From: Oreohelix idahoensis
Taxonomy: Eukaryota > Mollusca > Gastropoda > Stylommatophora > Oreohelicidae
Assembly (NCBI GenBank): GCA_024509875.1
Contig: JAMPIV010017569.1
Span: 1 to 64,000, forward strand
Length of the DNA stretch: 64,000 nt
Direction: 5' to 3'
Part shown: positions 38,117 through 49,645 of the stretch, piece by piece
Numbering within the stretch: the first letter of the stretch is position 1
Layout: every line of letters starts with the position of its first letter
Notes under the pieces: model-generated
Database searches by the model: none
Told to the model about the DNA's origin: nothing
The model's input: only the letters and a program-made list of their open reading frames with translations
Position numbers and translations under genes: made by a program

Positions 38117-41100
38117 AGATTGTACTGACAGAAACACTACTACAAGATGTAGAATCATACTTGTGCGTTAGCAGCAATACAGGATGTCCATAGAAGATTG
38201 TACTGACAGAAACACTACTACAAGATGTACAATCATACTTGTGCGTTAGCAGCAATACAGGGTGTCCATAGAAGATTGTACTGACAGAAACACCACTACA
38301 AGATGTACAATCATACTTGTGCGTTAGCAGCAATACAGGGTGTCCATAGAAGATTGTACTGACAGAAACACTACTACAAGATGTACAATCATACTTGTGC
38401 GTTAGCAGCAATACAGGGTGTCCATAGAAGATTGTACTGACAGAAACACCACTACAAGATGTACAATCATACTTGTGCGTTAGCAGCAATACAGGGTGTC
38501 CATAGAAGATTGTACTGACAGAAACACTACTACAAGATGTAGAATCATACTTGTGCGTTAGCAGCAATACAGGGTGTCCATAGAAGATTGTACTGACAGA
38601 AAAACTACTACAAGATGTACAATCATACTTGTGCGTTACCAGCAATACAGGGTGTCCATAGAAGATTGTACTGACAGAAACACTACTACAAGATGTACAA
38701 TCCTACATTTGTTTTAGCGGCAATACAGGGTGTCCATAGAAGATTGTACTGACAGAAACACTACTACAAGATGTAGAATCATACTTGTGCGTTAGCAGCA
38801 ATACAGGATGTCCATAGAAGATTGTACTGACAGAAACACTACTACACGATGTACAATCATACATTTGTTTTAGCGGCAATACAGGGTGTCCATAGAAGAT
38901 TGTACTGACAGAAAAACTACTACAAGATGTACAATCATACTTGTGCGTTAGCAGCAATACAGGGTGTCCATAGAAGACTGTACTGAAAGAAAAACTACTA
39001 CAAGATGTACAATCATACTTGTGCGTTAGCAGCAATACAGGGTGTCCATAGAAGATTGTACTGAAAGAAAAACTACTACAAGATGTAGAATCATACTTGT
39101 GCGTTAGCAGCAATACAGGGTGTCCACAGAAGATTGTACTGACAGACACACTACTACAAGATGTACAATCATACTTGTGCGTTAGCAGCAATACAGGGTG
39201 TCCATAGAAGATTGTACTGACAGAAACACTACTACAAGATGTACAATCATACTTGTGCGTTAGCAGCAATACAGGGTGTCCATAGAAGATTGTACTGAAA
39301 GAAAAACTACTACAAGATGTAGAATCATACTTGTGCGGTAGCAGCAATACAGGGTGTCCATAGAAGATTGTACTGACAGAAACACTACTACAAGATGTAC
39401 AATCATACTTGTGCGTTAGCAGCAATACAGGGTGTCAATAGAAGATTGTACAGACAGAAACACTACTACAAGATGTACAATCATACTTGTGCGTTAGCAG
39501 CAATACAGGGTGTCCATAGAAGATTGTACTGACAGAAACACTACTACAAGATGTACAATCATACATTTGTTTTAGCGGCAATACAGGGTGTCCATAGAAG
39601 ATTGTACTGACAGAAACACTACTACAAGATGTAGAATCATACTTGTGCGTTAGCAGCAATACAGGATGTCCATAGAAGATTGTACTGACAGAAACACTAC
39701 TACAAGATGTACAATCATACATTGGTTTTAGCGGCAATACAGGGTGTCCATAGAAGATTGTACTGACAGAAAAACTACTACAAGATGTACAATCATACTT
39801 GTGCGTTAGCAGCAATACAGGGTGTCCATAGAAGATTGTACTGACAGAAAAACTACTACAAGATGTAGAATCATACTTGTGCGTTAGCAGCAATACAGGG
39901 TGTCCATAGAAGATTGTACTGACAGAAAAACTACTACAAGATGTACAATCATACTTGTGCGTTAGCAGCAATACAGGGTGTCCATAGAAGATTGTACTGA
40001 CAGAAAAACTACTACAAGATGTACAATCATACTTGTGCGTTAGCAGCAATACAGGGTGTCCATAGAAGATTGTACTGACAGAAAAACTACTACAAGATGT
40101 ACAATCATACTTGTGCGTTAGCAGCAATACAGGGTGTCCATAGAAGATTGTACTGACAGAAAAACTACTACAAGATGTACAATCATACTTGTGCGTTAGC
40201 AGCAATACAGGGTGTCCATAGAAGATTGTACTGACAGAAAAACAACTACAAGATGTACAATCATACTTGTGCGTTAGCAGCAATACAGGGTGTCCATAGA
40301 AGATTGTACTGACAGAAAAAACTACTACAAGATGTACAATCATACTTGTGCGTTAGCAGCAATACAGGGTGTCCATAGAAGATTGTACTGACAGAAAAAC
40401 TACTACAAGATGTACAATCATACTTGTGCGTTAGCAGCAATACAGGGTGTCCATAGAAGATTGTACTGACAGAAAAACTACTACAAGATGTACAATCATA
40501 CTTGTGCGTTAGCAGCAATACAGGGTGTCCATAAAAGATTGTACTGAAAGAAACACTACTACAAGATGTACAATCATACTTGTGCGTTAGCAGCAATACA
40601 GGGTGTCCATAGAAGATTGTACTGACAGAAACTCTACTACAAGATGTAGAATCATACTTGTGCGTTAGCAGCAATACAGGGTGTCCATAGAAGATTGTAC
40701 TGACAGAAAAACTACTACAAGATGTACAATCATACTTGTGCGTTAGCAGCAATACAGGGTGTCCATAGAAGATTGTACTGACAGAAACACTACTACAAGA
40801 TGTAGAATCATACTTGTGCGTTAGCAGCAATACAGGGTGTCCATAGAAGATTGTACTGACAGAAAAACTACTACAAGATGTAGAATAATACTTGTGCGTT
40901 AGCAGCAATACAGGGTGTCCATAGAAGATTGTACTGATAGAAACACTACTACAAGATGTAGAATCATACTTGTGCGTTAGCAGCAATACAGGGTGTCCAT
41001 AGAAGATTGTACTGACAGAAAAACTACTACAAGATGTAGAATCACACTTTTGCTTTAGCGGCAATACAGGGTGTCCATAGAAGATTGTACTGAAAGAAAC

Positions 41101-43524
41101 ACTACTACAAGATGTAGAATCATACTTGTGCGTTAGCAGCAATACAGGGTGTCCATAGAAGATTGTACTGACAGAAAAACTACTACAAGATGTAGAATCA
41201 TACTTTTGCTTTAGCGGCAATACAGGGTGTCCATAGAAGATTGTACTGAAAGAAACACTACTACAAGATGTAGAATCATACTTGTGCGTTAGCAGCAATA
41301 CAGCGTGTCCATAGAAGATTGTACTGAAAGAAAAACTAATACAAGATGTAGAATCATACTTGTGCGTTAGCAGCAATACAGGGTGTCCATAGAAGATTGT
41401 ACTGACAGAAACACTACTACAAGATGTAGAATCATACATTTGCTTTAGCGGCAATACAGGGTGTCCATAGAAGATTGTACTGAAAGAAAAACTTCTACAA
41501 GATGTAGAATCATACTTGAGCGTTAGCGGCAATACAGGGTGTCCATAGAAGATTGTACTGACAGAAACACTACTACAAGATGTAGAATCATACATTTGCT
41601 TTAGCGGCAATACAGGGTGTCCATAGAAGATTGTACTGAAAGAAAAACTACTACAAGATGTAGAATCATACTTGTGCGTTAGCGGCAATACAGGGTGTCC
41701 ATAGAAGATTGTACTGACAGACACACTACTACAAGATGTACAATCATACATTTGCTTTAGCGGCAATACATGGTGTCCATAGAAGATTGTACTGAAAGAA
41801 AAACTACTACAAGATGTAGAATCATACTTGTGCGTTAGCAGCAATACAGGGTGTCCATAGAAGATTGTACTGAAAGAAAAACTACTACAAGATGTAGAAT
41901 CATACTTGTGCGTTAGCAGCAACACAGGGTGTCCATAGAAGATTGTACTGACAGAAACACTACTACAAGATGTACAATCATACTTGTGCGTTAGCAGCAA
42001 TACAGGGTGTCCATAGAAGATTGTGCTGACAGAAAAACTACTACAAGATGTAGAATCATACATTTGTTTTAGCAGCAATACATGGTGTACATAGAAGATT
42101 GTACTGAAAGAAACACTACTACAAGATGTACAATCATACTTGTGCGTTAGCAGCAATACAGGGTGTCCATAGAAGATTGTACTGAAAGAAACACTACTCC
42201 AAGATGTAGAATCATACTTGTGCGTTAGCAGCAATACAGGGTGTTCATAGAAGATTGTACTGACAGAAACACTACTACAAGATGTAGAATCATACATTTG
42301 CTTTAGCGGCAATACAGGGTGTCCATAGAAGATTGTACTGAAAGAAAAACTACTACAAGATGTAGAATCATACTTGTGCGTTAGCGGCAATACAGGGTGT
42401 CCATAGAAGATTGTACTGAAAGAAACACTACTACAAGATGTACAATCATACTTGTGCGTTAGCAGCAATACAGGGTGTCCATAGAAGATTGTACTGAAAG
42501 AAACACTACTCCAAGATGTAGAATCATACTTGTGCGTTAGCAGCAATACAGGGTGTCCATAGAAGATTGTACTGACAGAAAAACTACTACAAGATGTACA
42601 ATCATACTTGTGCGTTAGCAGCAATACAATTTGTCCATAGAAGATTGTACTGACAGAAAAACTACTACAAGATGTAGAATCATACTTGTGCGTTAGCAGC
42701 AATACAGGGTGTCCATAGAAGATTGTACTGAAAGAAAAACTACTACAAAAAACTACTACAATTGTATGTAGAATCATACTTGTGCGTTAGCAGCAATACA
42801 GGGTGTCCATAGAAGATTGTACTGACAGAAAAACTACTACAAGATGTAGAATCATACTTGTGCGTTAGCAGCAATACAGGGTGTCCATAGAAGATTGTAC
42901 TGAAAGAAACACTACTACAAGATGTAGAATCATACTTGTGCGTTAGCAGCAATACAGGGTGTCCATAGAAGATTGTACTGACAGAAAAACTACTACAAGA
43001 TGTAGAATCATACTTGTGCGTTAGCAGCAATACAGGGTGTCCATAGAAGATTGTACTGAAAGAAACACTACTACAAGATGTAGAATCATACTTGTGCGTT
43101 AGCAGCAATACAGGGTGTCCATAGAAGATTGTACTGAAAGAAACACTACTACAAGATGTAGAATCATACTTGTGCGTTAGCAGCAATACAGGGTATCCAT
43201 AGAAGATTGTACTGAAAGAAACACTACTACAAGATGTAGAATCATACTTGTGCGTTAGCAGCAATACAGGGTGTCCATAGAAGATTGTACTGACAGAAAA
43301 ACTACTACAAGATGTAGAATCATACTTGTGCGTTAGCAGCAATACAGGGTGTCCATAGAAGATTGTACTGAAAGAAACACTACTACAAGATGTACAATCA
43401 TACTTGTGCGTTAGCAGCAATACAGGGTGTCCATAGAAGATTGTACTGACAGAAAAACTACTACAAGATGTAGAATCATACTTTTGCGTTAGCGGCAATA
43501 CAGGGTGTCCATAAAAGATTGTAC
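38117..43524. repeat. 78-bp satellite array, 69 units, RTE/MITE chimera
   Basis: The unit runs from one agattgtac to the next. It comprises about 62 bp of RTE sequence (tgacagaaaaactactacaa, then gatgtagaatcatacttgtg, then cgttagcagcaata) and about 16 bp of the mariner-like MITE terminus (cagggtgtccatagaa). First and last agattgtac copies are 5399 bp apart, which equals 69 x 78 plus 17. The 17 extra bases are one A near 40317 and a 16-bp internal insertion near 42745. Units differ by a few substitutions, with recurring variant classes. Because 78 is divisible by three, the minus strand is open over long stretches with a 26-residue period (up to 838 residues at 40261-42777). No protein family is recognised there. 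Confidence 0.97.
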
Positions 43525-43896
43525 CCTTTTCAAAAAATTTATTCTCGGCCCCATGACGTGGTACGAAGATGCTTTCTATCACAAAAGTAAGTTAGTCTCT
43601 GCAAGTTTTTAAGCATACCTTACAAAGACTTAAAAAAAGTTCGCCTGCGCGCAGCGGGTATTTCAAGTGAAACTTTCGCAGTTGAGTTGCAACTGGTAAT
43701 TGTTACATGTCTCTCAACGCACTGGTCAAGTAGGTGAAAAAAAAAGAAATAGGTATATTCTTTTTGAGTCTTTGTAAGGTATGCTTAAAAACGTGCAGAG
43801 ATTATCTTACTTTTGTGATAGAAAGCATCATCGTACCACGTCATGGGGCCGAGAATAAACTTTTTGAAAAGGGTACAATCTTTTATGGACACCCTG
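43501..43896. mobile_element. Mariner-like MITE with 130-bp terminal inverted repeats
   Basis: A 396-bp element starts cagggtgtccataaaag and ends with its reverse complement. The inverted arms span about 43501-43630 and 43767-43896 with few mismatches. It is flanked by TA on both sides (43499-43500 and 43897-43898), the signature target duplication of Tc1/mariner elements. No transposase is encoded, so it is non-autonomous. The left arm is also the end of the satellite array, and its first ~24 bases contain the MITE-derived part of the satellite unit. Confidence 0.92.
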
Positions 43897-44177
43897 TATA
43901 AGATACAGCTGGAGGGACAGACAATGATGTCAAAATAAGAATACAAAAACCCACAGAAGCTGCCATTGCTATGATACAACTTTGTCTATATGTTATGTTA
44001 ACTCTACATATCTTTCATATTTAGACACACTTGCTTCTGTTTTCGTTATGTATTTTAGTTGTGCGTGCCATTTTGAAATGGTTATCTTCATGTGTAAACA
44101 AGGCTGAAATAAATCATGAACATGAACCAAAATCACGAGAAAGTATGCCTCTTCATCATCGACTGCTTTGAAAGCAG

Positions 44178-44268
44178 TTGTGCACTAGAGTTGTGCACTA
44201 GAGTTGTGCACTAGAGTTGTGCACTAGAGTTGTGGACTAGAGGTGTGCACTAGAGGTGTGCACTAGAG
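44178..44268. repeat. 13-bp tandem repeat, 7 copies
   Basis: Seven 13-bp units: four of ttgtgcactagag, one ttgtggactagag and two gtgtgcactagag, covering exactly 91 bp. Confidence 0.93.
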
Positions 44269-44439
44269 GTGTTACCATAAACAACGCGGAAACCAAATTA
44301 GTTACTTGGTGCATATATTAAATATTACACTTTGTGGGTTTTCGGTTTTGAGAACGTTCAGCGCACTTGATAGCCTGAGAAATGGTCCCATAACTGTATT
44401 ATAAACTTTTTTTTTTTTACAATATATAAATAATAGACT

Positions 44440-44690
44440 CTTCAGTCATAACTGACTATGGGAATGCGCCCTGGGGTAACAGCCCTACGCTGCTGATGTT
44501 CCTGGTGTTCCTTTCGACGTTTTCTCCTCTCTTCTGCTTGCCTTAAGAGCTTCTTTTCGCACAATCTGAGGTAACGCCTTAGAGAGCATCGCCACTTGTG
44601 CGATCGACAGCTTCATCTTCCCAGTTTGCTGGATTTATGTCCAGTGTCATCTTGTCCGTCTTACGCACAACCTTGAACCTCGGCTACATC
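44440..44690 (-). pseudogene. LINE C-terminal fragment
   Basis: The minus strand contains MTLDINPANWEDEAVDRT, then in shifted frames a WRCSLRRYLRLCEKK-like stretch and a basic EERRKRRK stretch, then a Ser/His-poor end followed by gtcagttatgactgaagagtc. This order (PxxWExxAxDRxxWR, then a basic tail) resembles the C-terminus of one group of Jockey-like LINEs. The frame is disrupted. Confidence 0.5.
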
Positions 44691-44844
44691 ATATTTATGT
44701 ATAATTACTAACGTTTTGAAAATATCATAATGCTCTACATTATTGTCTTGTAGACATTCTGCGCATTTTGGGTCCTCCATTTTAAAACACTGCATTCCGA
44801 GCTGTAGTCTGAGAAGTTTTTGTTTTTCACCTTTTATTACCGAG

Positions 44845-45930
44845 ACTGTTTCATTCATTCATAACCCTCCACTCCCAAAGCAGCATAGGCCTTCAACAAA
44901 CACATGCCAAGTCCTCCTGTCACGTGACATCATCTCAAGTTCTTTCCATGTTCTCCTCATCATTTTCCCCTCTATTTCCGGCTCTCTTCTCCGTGTGCTT
45001 CTTGGTCTACCTCTGGATCTCTTGCCCTGGGGGTTCCAGAACAAGGGCTGCCTTGTAATGCTATCAACAGGTTTCCTCAGTGTGTGTCCTATCCATCGCC
45101 ATCGTCTTCTTCTCATCTCTTGTTCCACTGGCACTAGTCTAGTTCTTGTCATCAGTTCCACGTTGGTAACCTTGTCATACCATTTTAATCCCTCTATTCT
45201 ACGCAAGCACCCATTTATGAAAGTCTGTAGCTTTTTGGTTGTTGTCTTTGTTGTTCTCCATGTTTCAGAGCCATACAATAGGACTGACTTCACGTGTGAG
45301 TTGAAGATTCTTATTTTCGTGTTGGATCCGATTTCTCTTGATCTCCATATATTTCCCAATGCAATGAAAGCTCCTCTTGCCTTTTGTATTCTTATTTTGA
45401 TATCGCTGTCTGTCCCTCCAACTTTGTCTATATTACTGCCAAGATATGTTTACGATTCTACATCTTGTATTGGTTTTTCTTCGAGTTCAACCCTGTTATC
45501 ATTACCTGCATTTATTCTCATTATTTTTGTCTTTTACCTGTGTATTTTCAGACCCAATTGCTGTGACCTCTCATCGAGTGTTTTCAATTTGTCCTGCATC
45601 TGATTACGGTTATGGGACAGAAGAGCCAAGTCATCAGCAAAATCCAGATCATCCACCTGCTTAGTCAGAGTCCACTGGATTCCATTTCTGTTGTGTGTTG
45701 TCGATGATCTTATAACCCAATCTATTGCCAGCAAGAAAAGAAATGGAGACAAGAGGCATCCCTGTCGCACTCCTGTTCTTATCCCAAACGGTTCTGTAAG
45801 CTGTCCTTCGTGAAGAACTCTGCATGTCATGTCTTCATATGTTTTCTTTATTAAATTAATAATCTTCATGGGAACTCCATAATGCCTCATCAATTTCCAA
45901 AGTGATTCTCTGTCTACACTGTTTATTTCC
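44845..45930 (-). pseudogene. RTE LINE 3' half
   Basis: The minus strand begins within RT motif A (SVDRESLWKLMRHYGVPMK), continues through EPFGIRTGVRQGCLLSP, VDDLDFADDLALLSH and LGLKIHR, then after two TAA stops in the same frame GGTDSDIKIRIQKARGAF and SVLLYGSETW, MRRRRWRWIGHTLRKP and NPQGKRSRGRPRS. The 3' end is an (ATGA)n tail near 44850. It is 5'-truncated at about 45930, where the sequence ceases to match the family. This copy is the best internal reference for the RTE half-fragment that gave rise to the 78-bp satellite. Confidence 0.9.
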
Positions 45931-46589
45931 TTAGTTTCTTTGCGTTTCTTGTTGGAGCTTTTAGATTTCCATTCCATGTGTTACTATTCTTTAAATTAAG
46001 CTTTCATATCTGTGTTCTGCCTATACCATCTTTTATTCGGTTTTTAGCATATCTAATCTATCTTTCTTGGTTTCTTTATGTGGTTTTACGTTTCCATCAG
46101 TGCCAGAATGTGAAGAAAACCTGGCTAATAAAACTGAACATTCTCTTCATTAAAATAATGACCAATGATGTAGCAATATTAATTTATGCCTACCTGGGTT
46201 ATTAACTGCACTGTAATGTAGCAATACAAACAATGCCTACTAATGTGGAAATTTCCGTACTTAATGTTCACAGAACTGCGTTAAAAAAGAGCGAGAAGCT
46301 AAATTAATGCATTCTGCCATGGCAAAAAATAAGTAATCAGTGATTAATAAAAATTAGGAGTTGCACAATAAACAACACAATACATTCTTTCAGTTCATTT
46401 CTCATTTGTAATCCTGTGATATACGGAGAGACAGAAATAAAGTAGTTTGACCATCTCACGAGAATGGAACCCGATCAGTTATCACTATGCGCCTACAACA
46501 TTAGAACATCTGTTTTTAGGACATGAAGAAGACAAAGATGCAGATGGATAGACCAAACTGTGTTTGCAGCGAAACCATAGTATCGTACA
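45931..46589. other. Unassigned DNA
   Basis: No gene recognised. The last part may belong to the LINE relic that follows. Confidence 0.35.
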
Positions 46590-46880
46590 TTACCAAGATG
46601 AGATCAAGTGATAATTTTCAGACTAAGAACCGGCCATTACAGACTCAAATACCATCTGTACAACAAATTGAAAATTGGACAGACAGATATGTGTCCATGT
46701 AGGGAGGACAAACAAACAGTAGAACACGTACTTCCAAACCGCCAGCTCCATGAGAGGTGCAGGGTGGCAGTATGGCGTTATCCAACCCAATTGAGGGAGA
46801 AACTGTGTGGTGACGCAATAAGCCTGAGACGGACAGTCAGCTTTATAAAAGAGATAGATGTGGTTATTTAAGAGCAAACG
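46590..46880 (+). pseudogene. LINE C-terminal (post-RNase H) relic
   Basis: The plus strand encodes MIIFRLRTGHYRLKYHLYNK, then IGQTDMCPCREDKQTVEHVL and HERCRVAVW, ending in SFIKEIDVVI. This is the C-terminal module of Jockey/I-group LINEs downstream of RNase H, with the RLRTGHxRL signature and a CxC...H zinc-binding pattern. The expected next Cys of the cluster appears as Asn-Arg. Only the last ~87 residues remain. Confidence 0.75.
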
Positions 46881-47152
46881 AGGAAGAAGAAAAAGATAGA
46901 CCGACCTGCAAATATCCTACAAAAACACAGGCTCACGTCAGTCGATCCAACACACTTTATTCAAGAACAAAAACATCGGCTCCTCATGCCGCTCCATGCA
47001 ACAGTAGACCAAAAAACGTAAAAGGAAGTTAAGGTAAAGTAGATCCGGTGACACAATTTTCATCCTGCCACACTTTACACATGCCCGTCTAATTCCCGGG
47101 ATCTCTGACGAGATAATAAAATAATAGGATTACCACTGTCATAGGCATGTGG

Positions 47153-47422
47153 AAGGAAGCTGCTAATATCAGCTTGGTGCATGAGGCTGGCAAACTCATC
47201 ATGTCGAAGGAAGCGGCTAATATCAGCTTGGTGCATGAGGCTGGCAAACTCATCATGTCGAAGGAAGCGGCTAATATCAGCTTGGTGCATGAGGCTGGCA
47301 AACTCATCATGTCGAAGGAAGCGGCTAATGTCAGCTTGGTGCATGAGGCTGGCAAACTCATCATGTCGAAGGAAGCGGCTAATATCAGCTTGGTGCATGA
47401 GGCTGGCAAACTCATCATGTAA
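47153..47422. repeat. 54-bp tandem repeat, 5 copies
   Basis: Five nearly identical 54-bp units (aaggaagcggctaatatcag, then cttggtgcatgaggctggca, then aactcatcatgtcg). The period is divisible by three, so both strands have open frames with an 18-residue period. Very low divergence indicates recent amplification. No protein family is recognised. Confidence 0.95.
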
Positions 47423-47523
47423 AATATATTGGACTGCTGGAGCATGTCAATACTTGGTACTGGCTTCCTGCGTGGAACCAGGTACACGGATAGTTGCATG
47501 ATCCAGGTGAGCGGAAAGGGTAT

Positions 47524-47606
47524 TGATGATGATGATGATGAGGATGATAGTGAGGAGGAGGATGATGAGGATGATGAGGATGATGATGAGGGTGATGATG
47601 AGGATG

Positions 47607-47647
<41 letters not shown>

Positions 47648-47745
47648 AATGATGATGAGGATGATTATTAGGATGAAGATGAGAATGATGAGGAGGATGA
47701 TAATGAAGATGAGGAAGCTGATGTGGATGATAATGAGGATGATGA
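47524..47745. repeat. (GAT/GAG)n microsatellite
   Basis: About 220 bp of GAT with interspersed GAG, AAT and similar triplets. Frames through it give poly-Asp/Glu, poly-Met or poly-His and are artefacts. Confidence 0.95.
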
Positions 47746-48296
47746 CTGTACAAACACCCGCCAACCAGTCTCTTATTTCTGTAATTTCTTTAAATGTACA
47801 TTATTTTTTTTCCACCAAATTTTTTTTACATTATATTTTTCCACCCCTCGCTCAATGTACTGTTTCCACCACTGACAAGGCTATAAAATATTTCCTTTCA
47901 AGTCCACATAATTTTGGAATGAGCAGTGACCTTACATACTCCAGGGATCATTTGTACTCTAAATTTACTGAAAGTATATTTGACTTGCTTCCGCTAATGC
48001 TTCTGATAGGCTTTCACATTCGTCACTTGTATGGCTTCCAAGGGAAGTTATGACTGGCAGGGCATATGCGAAGAACACTTACCAGGCTTCCACGTTGTCA
48101 ACTTTTCCCCCCGAGATATCTTTCAACTACTGCTTTTAGTGCTTCAATTCTAGCTTTCAAATGTGACAATTTTCCCGTGGCCACGAAGTAATGATAAACA
48201 TAACTGGTTCAAATATTTATAAAGAAAGAAATATTCAGTGTAGCTTTTCTGAAGGCAAGTTGAGGGAAATCACATTGAAGAAGTCGTATACTAGAC
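47746..48296. other. Unassigned DNA
   Basis: Nothing recognised. T-rich near 47805. Confidence 0.35.
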
Positions 48297-48320
48297 CAGC
48301 GGTTCCCAAAATGTTTGGAA
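48297..48320 (+). mobile_element. hAT-like terminus
   Basis: The string cagcggttcccaaaatg, preceded by ctagac, resembles hAT-family terminal inverted repeats of the caggggttctcaaac type. Its partner terminus was not identified. Confidence 0.35.
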
Positions 48321-48429
48321 CAAAGGAACATGAGGTACAAGGTAAATATAGTCTCATTGCAGAGACTGCCGTTAACGCTTAATTCCAAAGTTCAGCAATC
48401 TGAGTTGCGTTGATTCATCGAGTGCAGTG

Positions 48430-48560
48430 TGGGTTTCTACCAGGCAATCATTAATTGTTCATATTATCTCTCCCACGTCAAAATCCAATGTCTCCACTAT
48501 ACATGTTCTCGAGACTAGTCTGTCAGCTTTTTCATTTATTCTCGCACTTTTAATATGCAA
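48430..48560 (-). pseudogene. LINE RNase H-type relic (inverted relative of 33252)
   Basis: The minus strand reads ADRLVSRTCIVET, LDFDVGEII and INDCLVETH, similar to the plus-strand relic at 33252-33395. Both lack the rest of the domain. Confidence 0.45.
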
Positions 48561-48617
48561 TGTCATCTATGTTCTTAGTCAGGGGTGTCTTTTGTCTGTA
48601 ATTATAAGTATTTAGAC

Positions 48618-49645
48618 CAGGGGTTCCCGGAGTGGGCGGTACAGCCACCCTGGGGGCATTGGGCGGATACGAGTGGGCAGTAAGGGAAACATTGGGCGGC
48701 ATAGACGTTCTGCAGTGAGCTGGTGGTTGAGGATTTGACAGGTTAAATCCAACAATATTACTCACTATAACACATGTAAAATAGTTTTGATTATACAGGG
48801 TTCTGATGTGAGCACTTTAAAGGAAAAAGTAGCGGGAACAAATCTGAACCCACCACTCCTCCATAAGTTAGCTTGTCTCAGTTTCTCATACACTTTATAG
48901 CAGAGGTTCCAAACCTGGAGTCCGCGTACCAGGTTTGAAGGAGAATGTTTGATAATTAACTGTGCTATCTTATTCAAGTATTGCAGTGCTAGTAACAAAT
49001 GTTGTGGATTGGAAAGACAACACCAATAAGGTGAGGACGAGATAGGAAAGATAGTTAGCTGAGTGATTATATTACTAGGATCATTAAGCAAGGCATCGTT
49101 TCATCTATTTTTGCCATCTTTAAGCTTTAACCAAAACTGATAATAAATTCTTACATAATCGTCTACTTCGAAAGCCAGTGTCAAGGATAACAAAACTCAA
49201 GTAGATCACTCGGTCAACCCTGAAGAGTGAGAAACTGACAACACAAATGAGGTGGTCAGCTCACTAAGATTTAATTAGCATCTTTTGGAAGATGACAGCC
49301 AGTGTTAAATAGTGTTTCCAGTTTAATGTGGGTGAGTGTTCACTGGCAAGGTGTTTCCGAATGTACTTTTCGCTGGCAGCTGATGAAATTAGATATCTGC
49401 AAGAGTGTCAAAAAGAACATCTTGGCTTCGTTGCACATTCAATTGTCTCAGTATTTCGGGGCTCTGGTGATAACGTGATATGAGTCATACGTTAATAAAC
49501 AAGAGGAAACTTTCAACAGAACCAAGTGTAAAACTGACAATGCTATTTATAGTTTTTTAACGTAATGCAGGAACTTGGAGGGGAAGCTGGGAATGTGCTT
49601 TGGGAGCCAAGGGGGCGGTGACCCGAATAAGTTTGAGAAACACTG
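48618..49645. mobile_element. hAT-like non-autonomous DNA transposon
   Basis: The left end is caggggttcccggag; the right end is the reverse of cagtgtttctcaaac, which together fit hAT-type imperfect terminal inverted repeats. Flanks share tttagac at 48611-48617 and 49646-49652, 7 bp where hAT normally gives 8, so the boundary may be off by one. The element is 1028 bp and encodes no intact transposase. A second hAT-like terminus, cagaggttccaaacctgg at about 48901, suggests a further nested insertion. Confidence 0.6.

Larger units (their letters stand above)
38040..43975 (+). pseudogene. RTE relic split by MITE and satellite
   Basis: The plus strand at 38043-38178 reads SHQQVG, stop, then KIYRENTQIMRINAGYDN and a KLLQDVESYLCVSSN block. 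This corresponds to the RTE segment after the YADD motif; the relic at 45360-45540 has KTKIMRINAG and QDVES. After the MITE, from 43899, the frame resumes as DTAGGTDNDVKIRIQK, exactly the next conserved segment. The two halves therefore belong to one RTE fragment, now 5.3 kb apart. It is truncated at both ends. Confidence 0.85.

Noticed and set aside
38117..43524. CRISPR array
   Set aside because: The 78-bp units are contiguous and similar over their entire length, with no unique spacers; the window is eukaryotic.
38058..43582. Long minus-strand frames with a 26-residue repeat, as possible genes
   Set aside because: They are explained by a 78-bp non-coding satellite whose period is a multiple of three. 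The unit is an antisense RTE/MITE chimera with no protein family.
44743..45603. 286-residue plus-strand open frame
   Set aside because: It is the antisense shadow of the RTE reverse transcriptase on the minus strand, which has clear RT motifs.
47147..47501. Plus- and minus-strand frames with an 18-residue repeat
   Set aside because: The 54-bp tandem repeat is open in several frames at once, which is expected from its period; there is no start context or domain.
47415..47764. His-rich, Ile-rich and Asp-rich frames
   Set aside because: They are translations of a GAT/GAG microsatellite.
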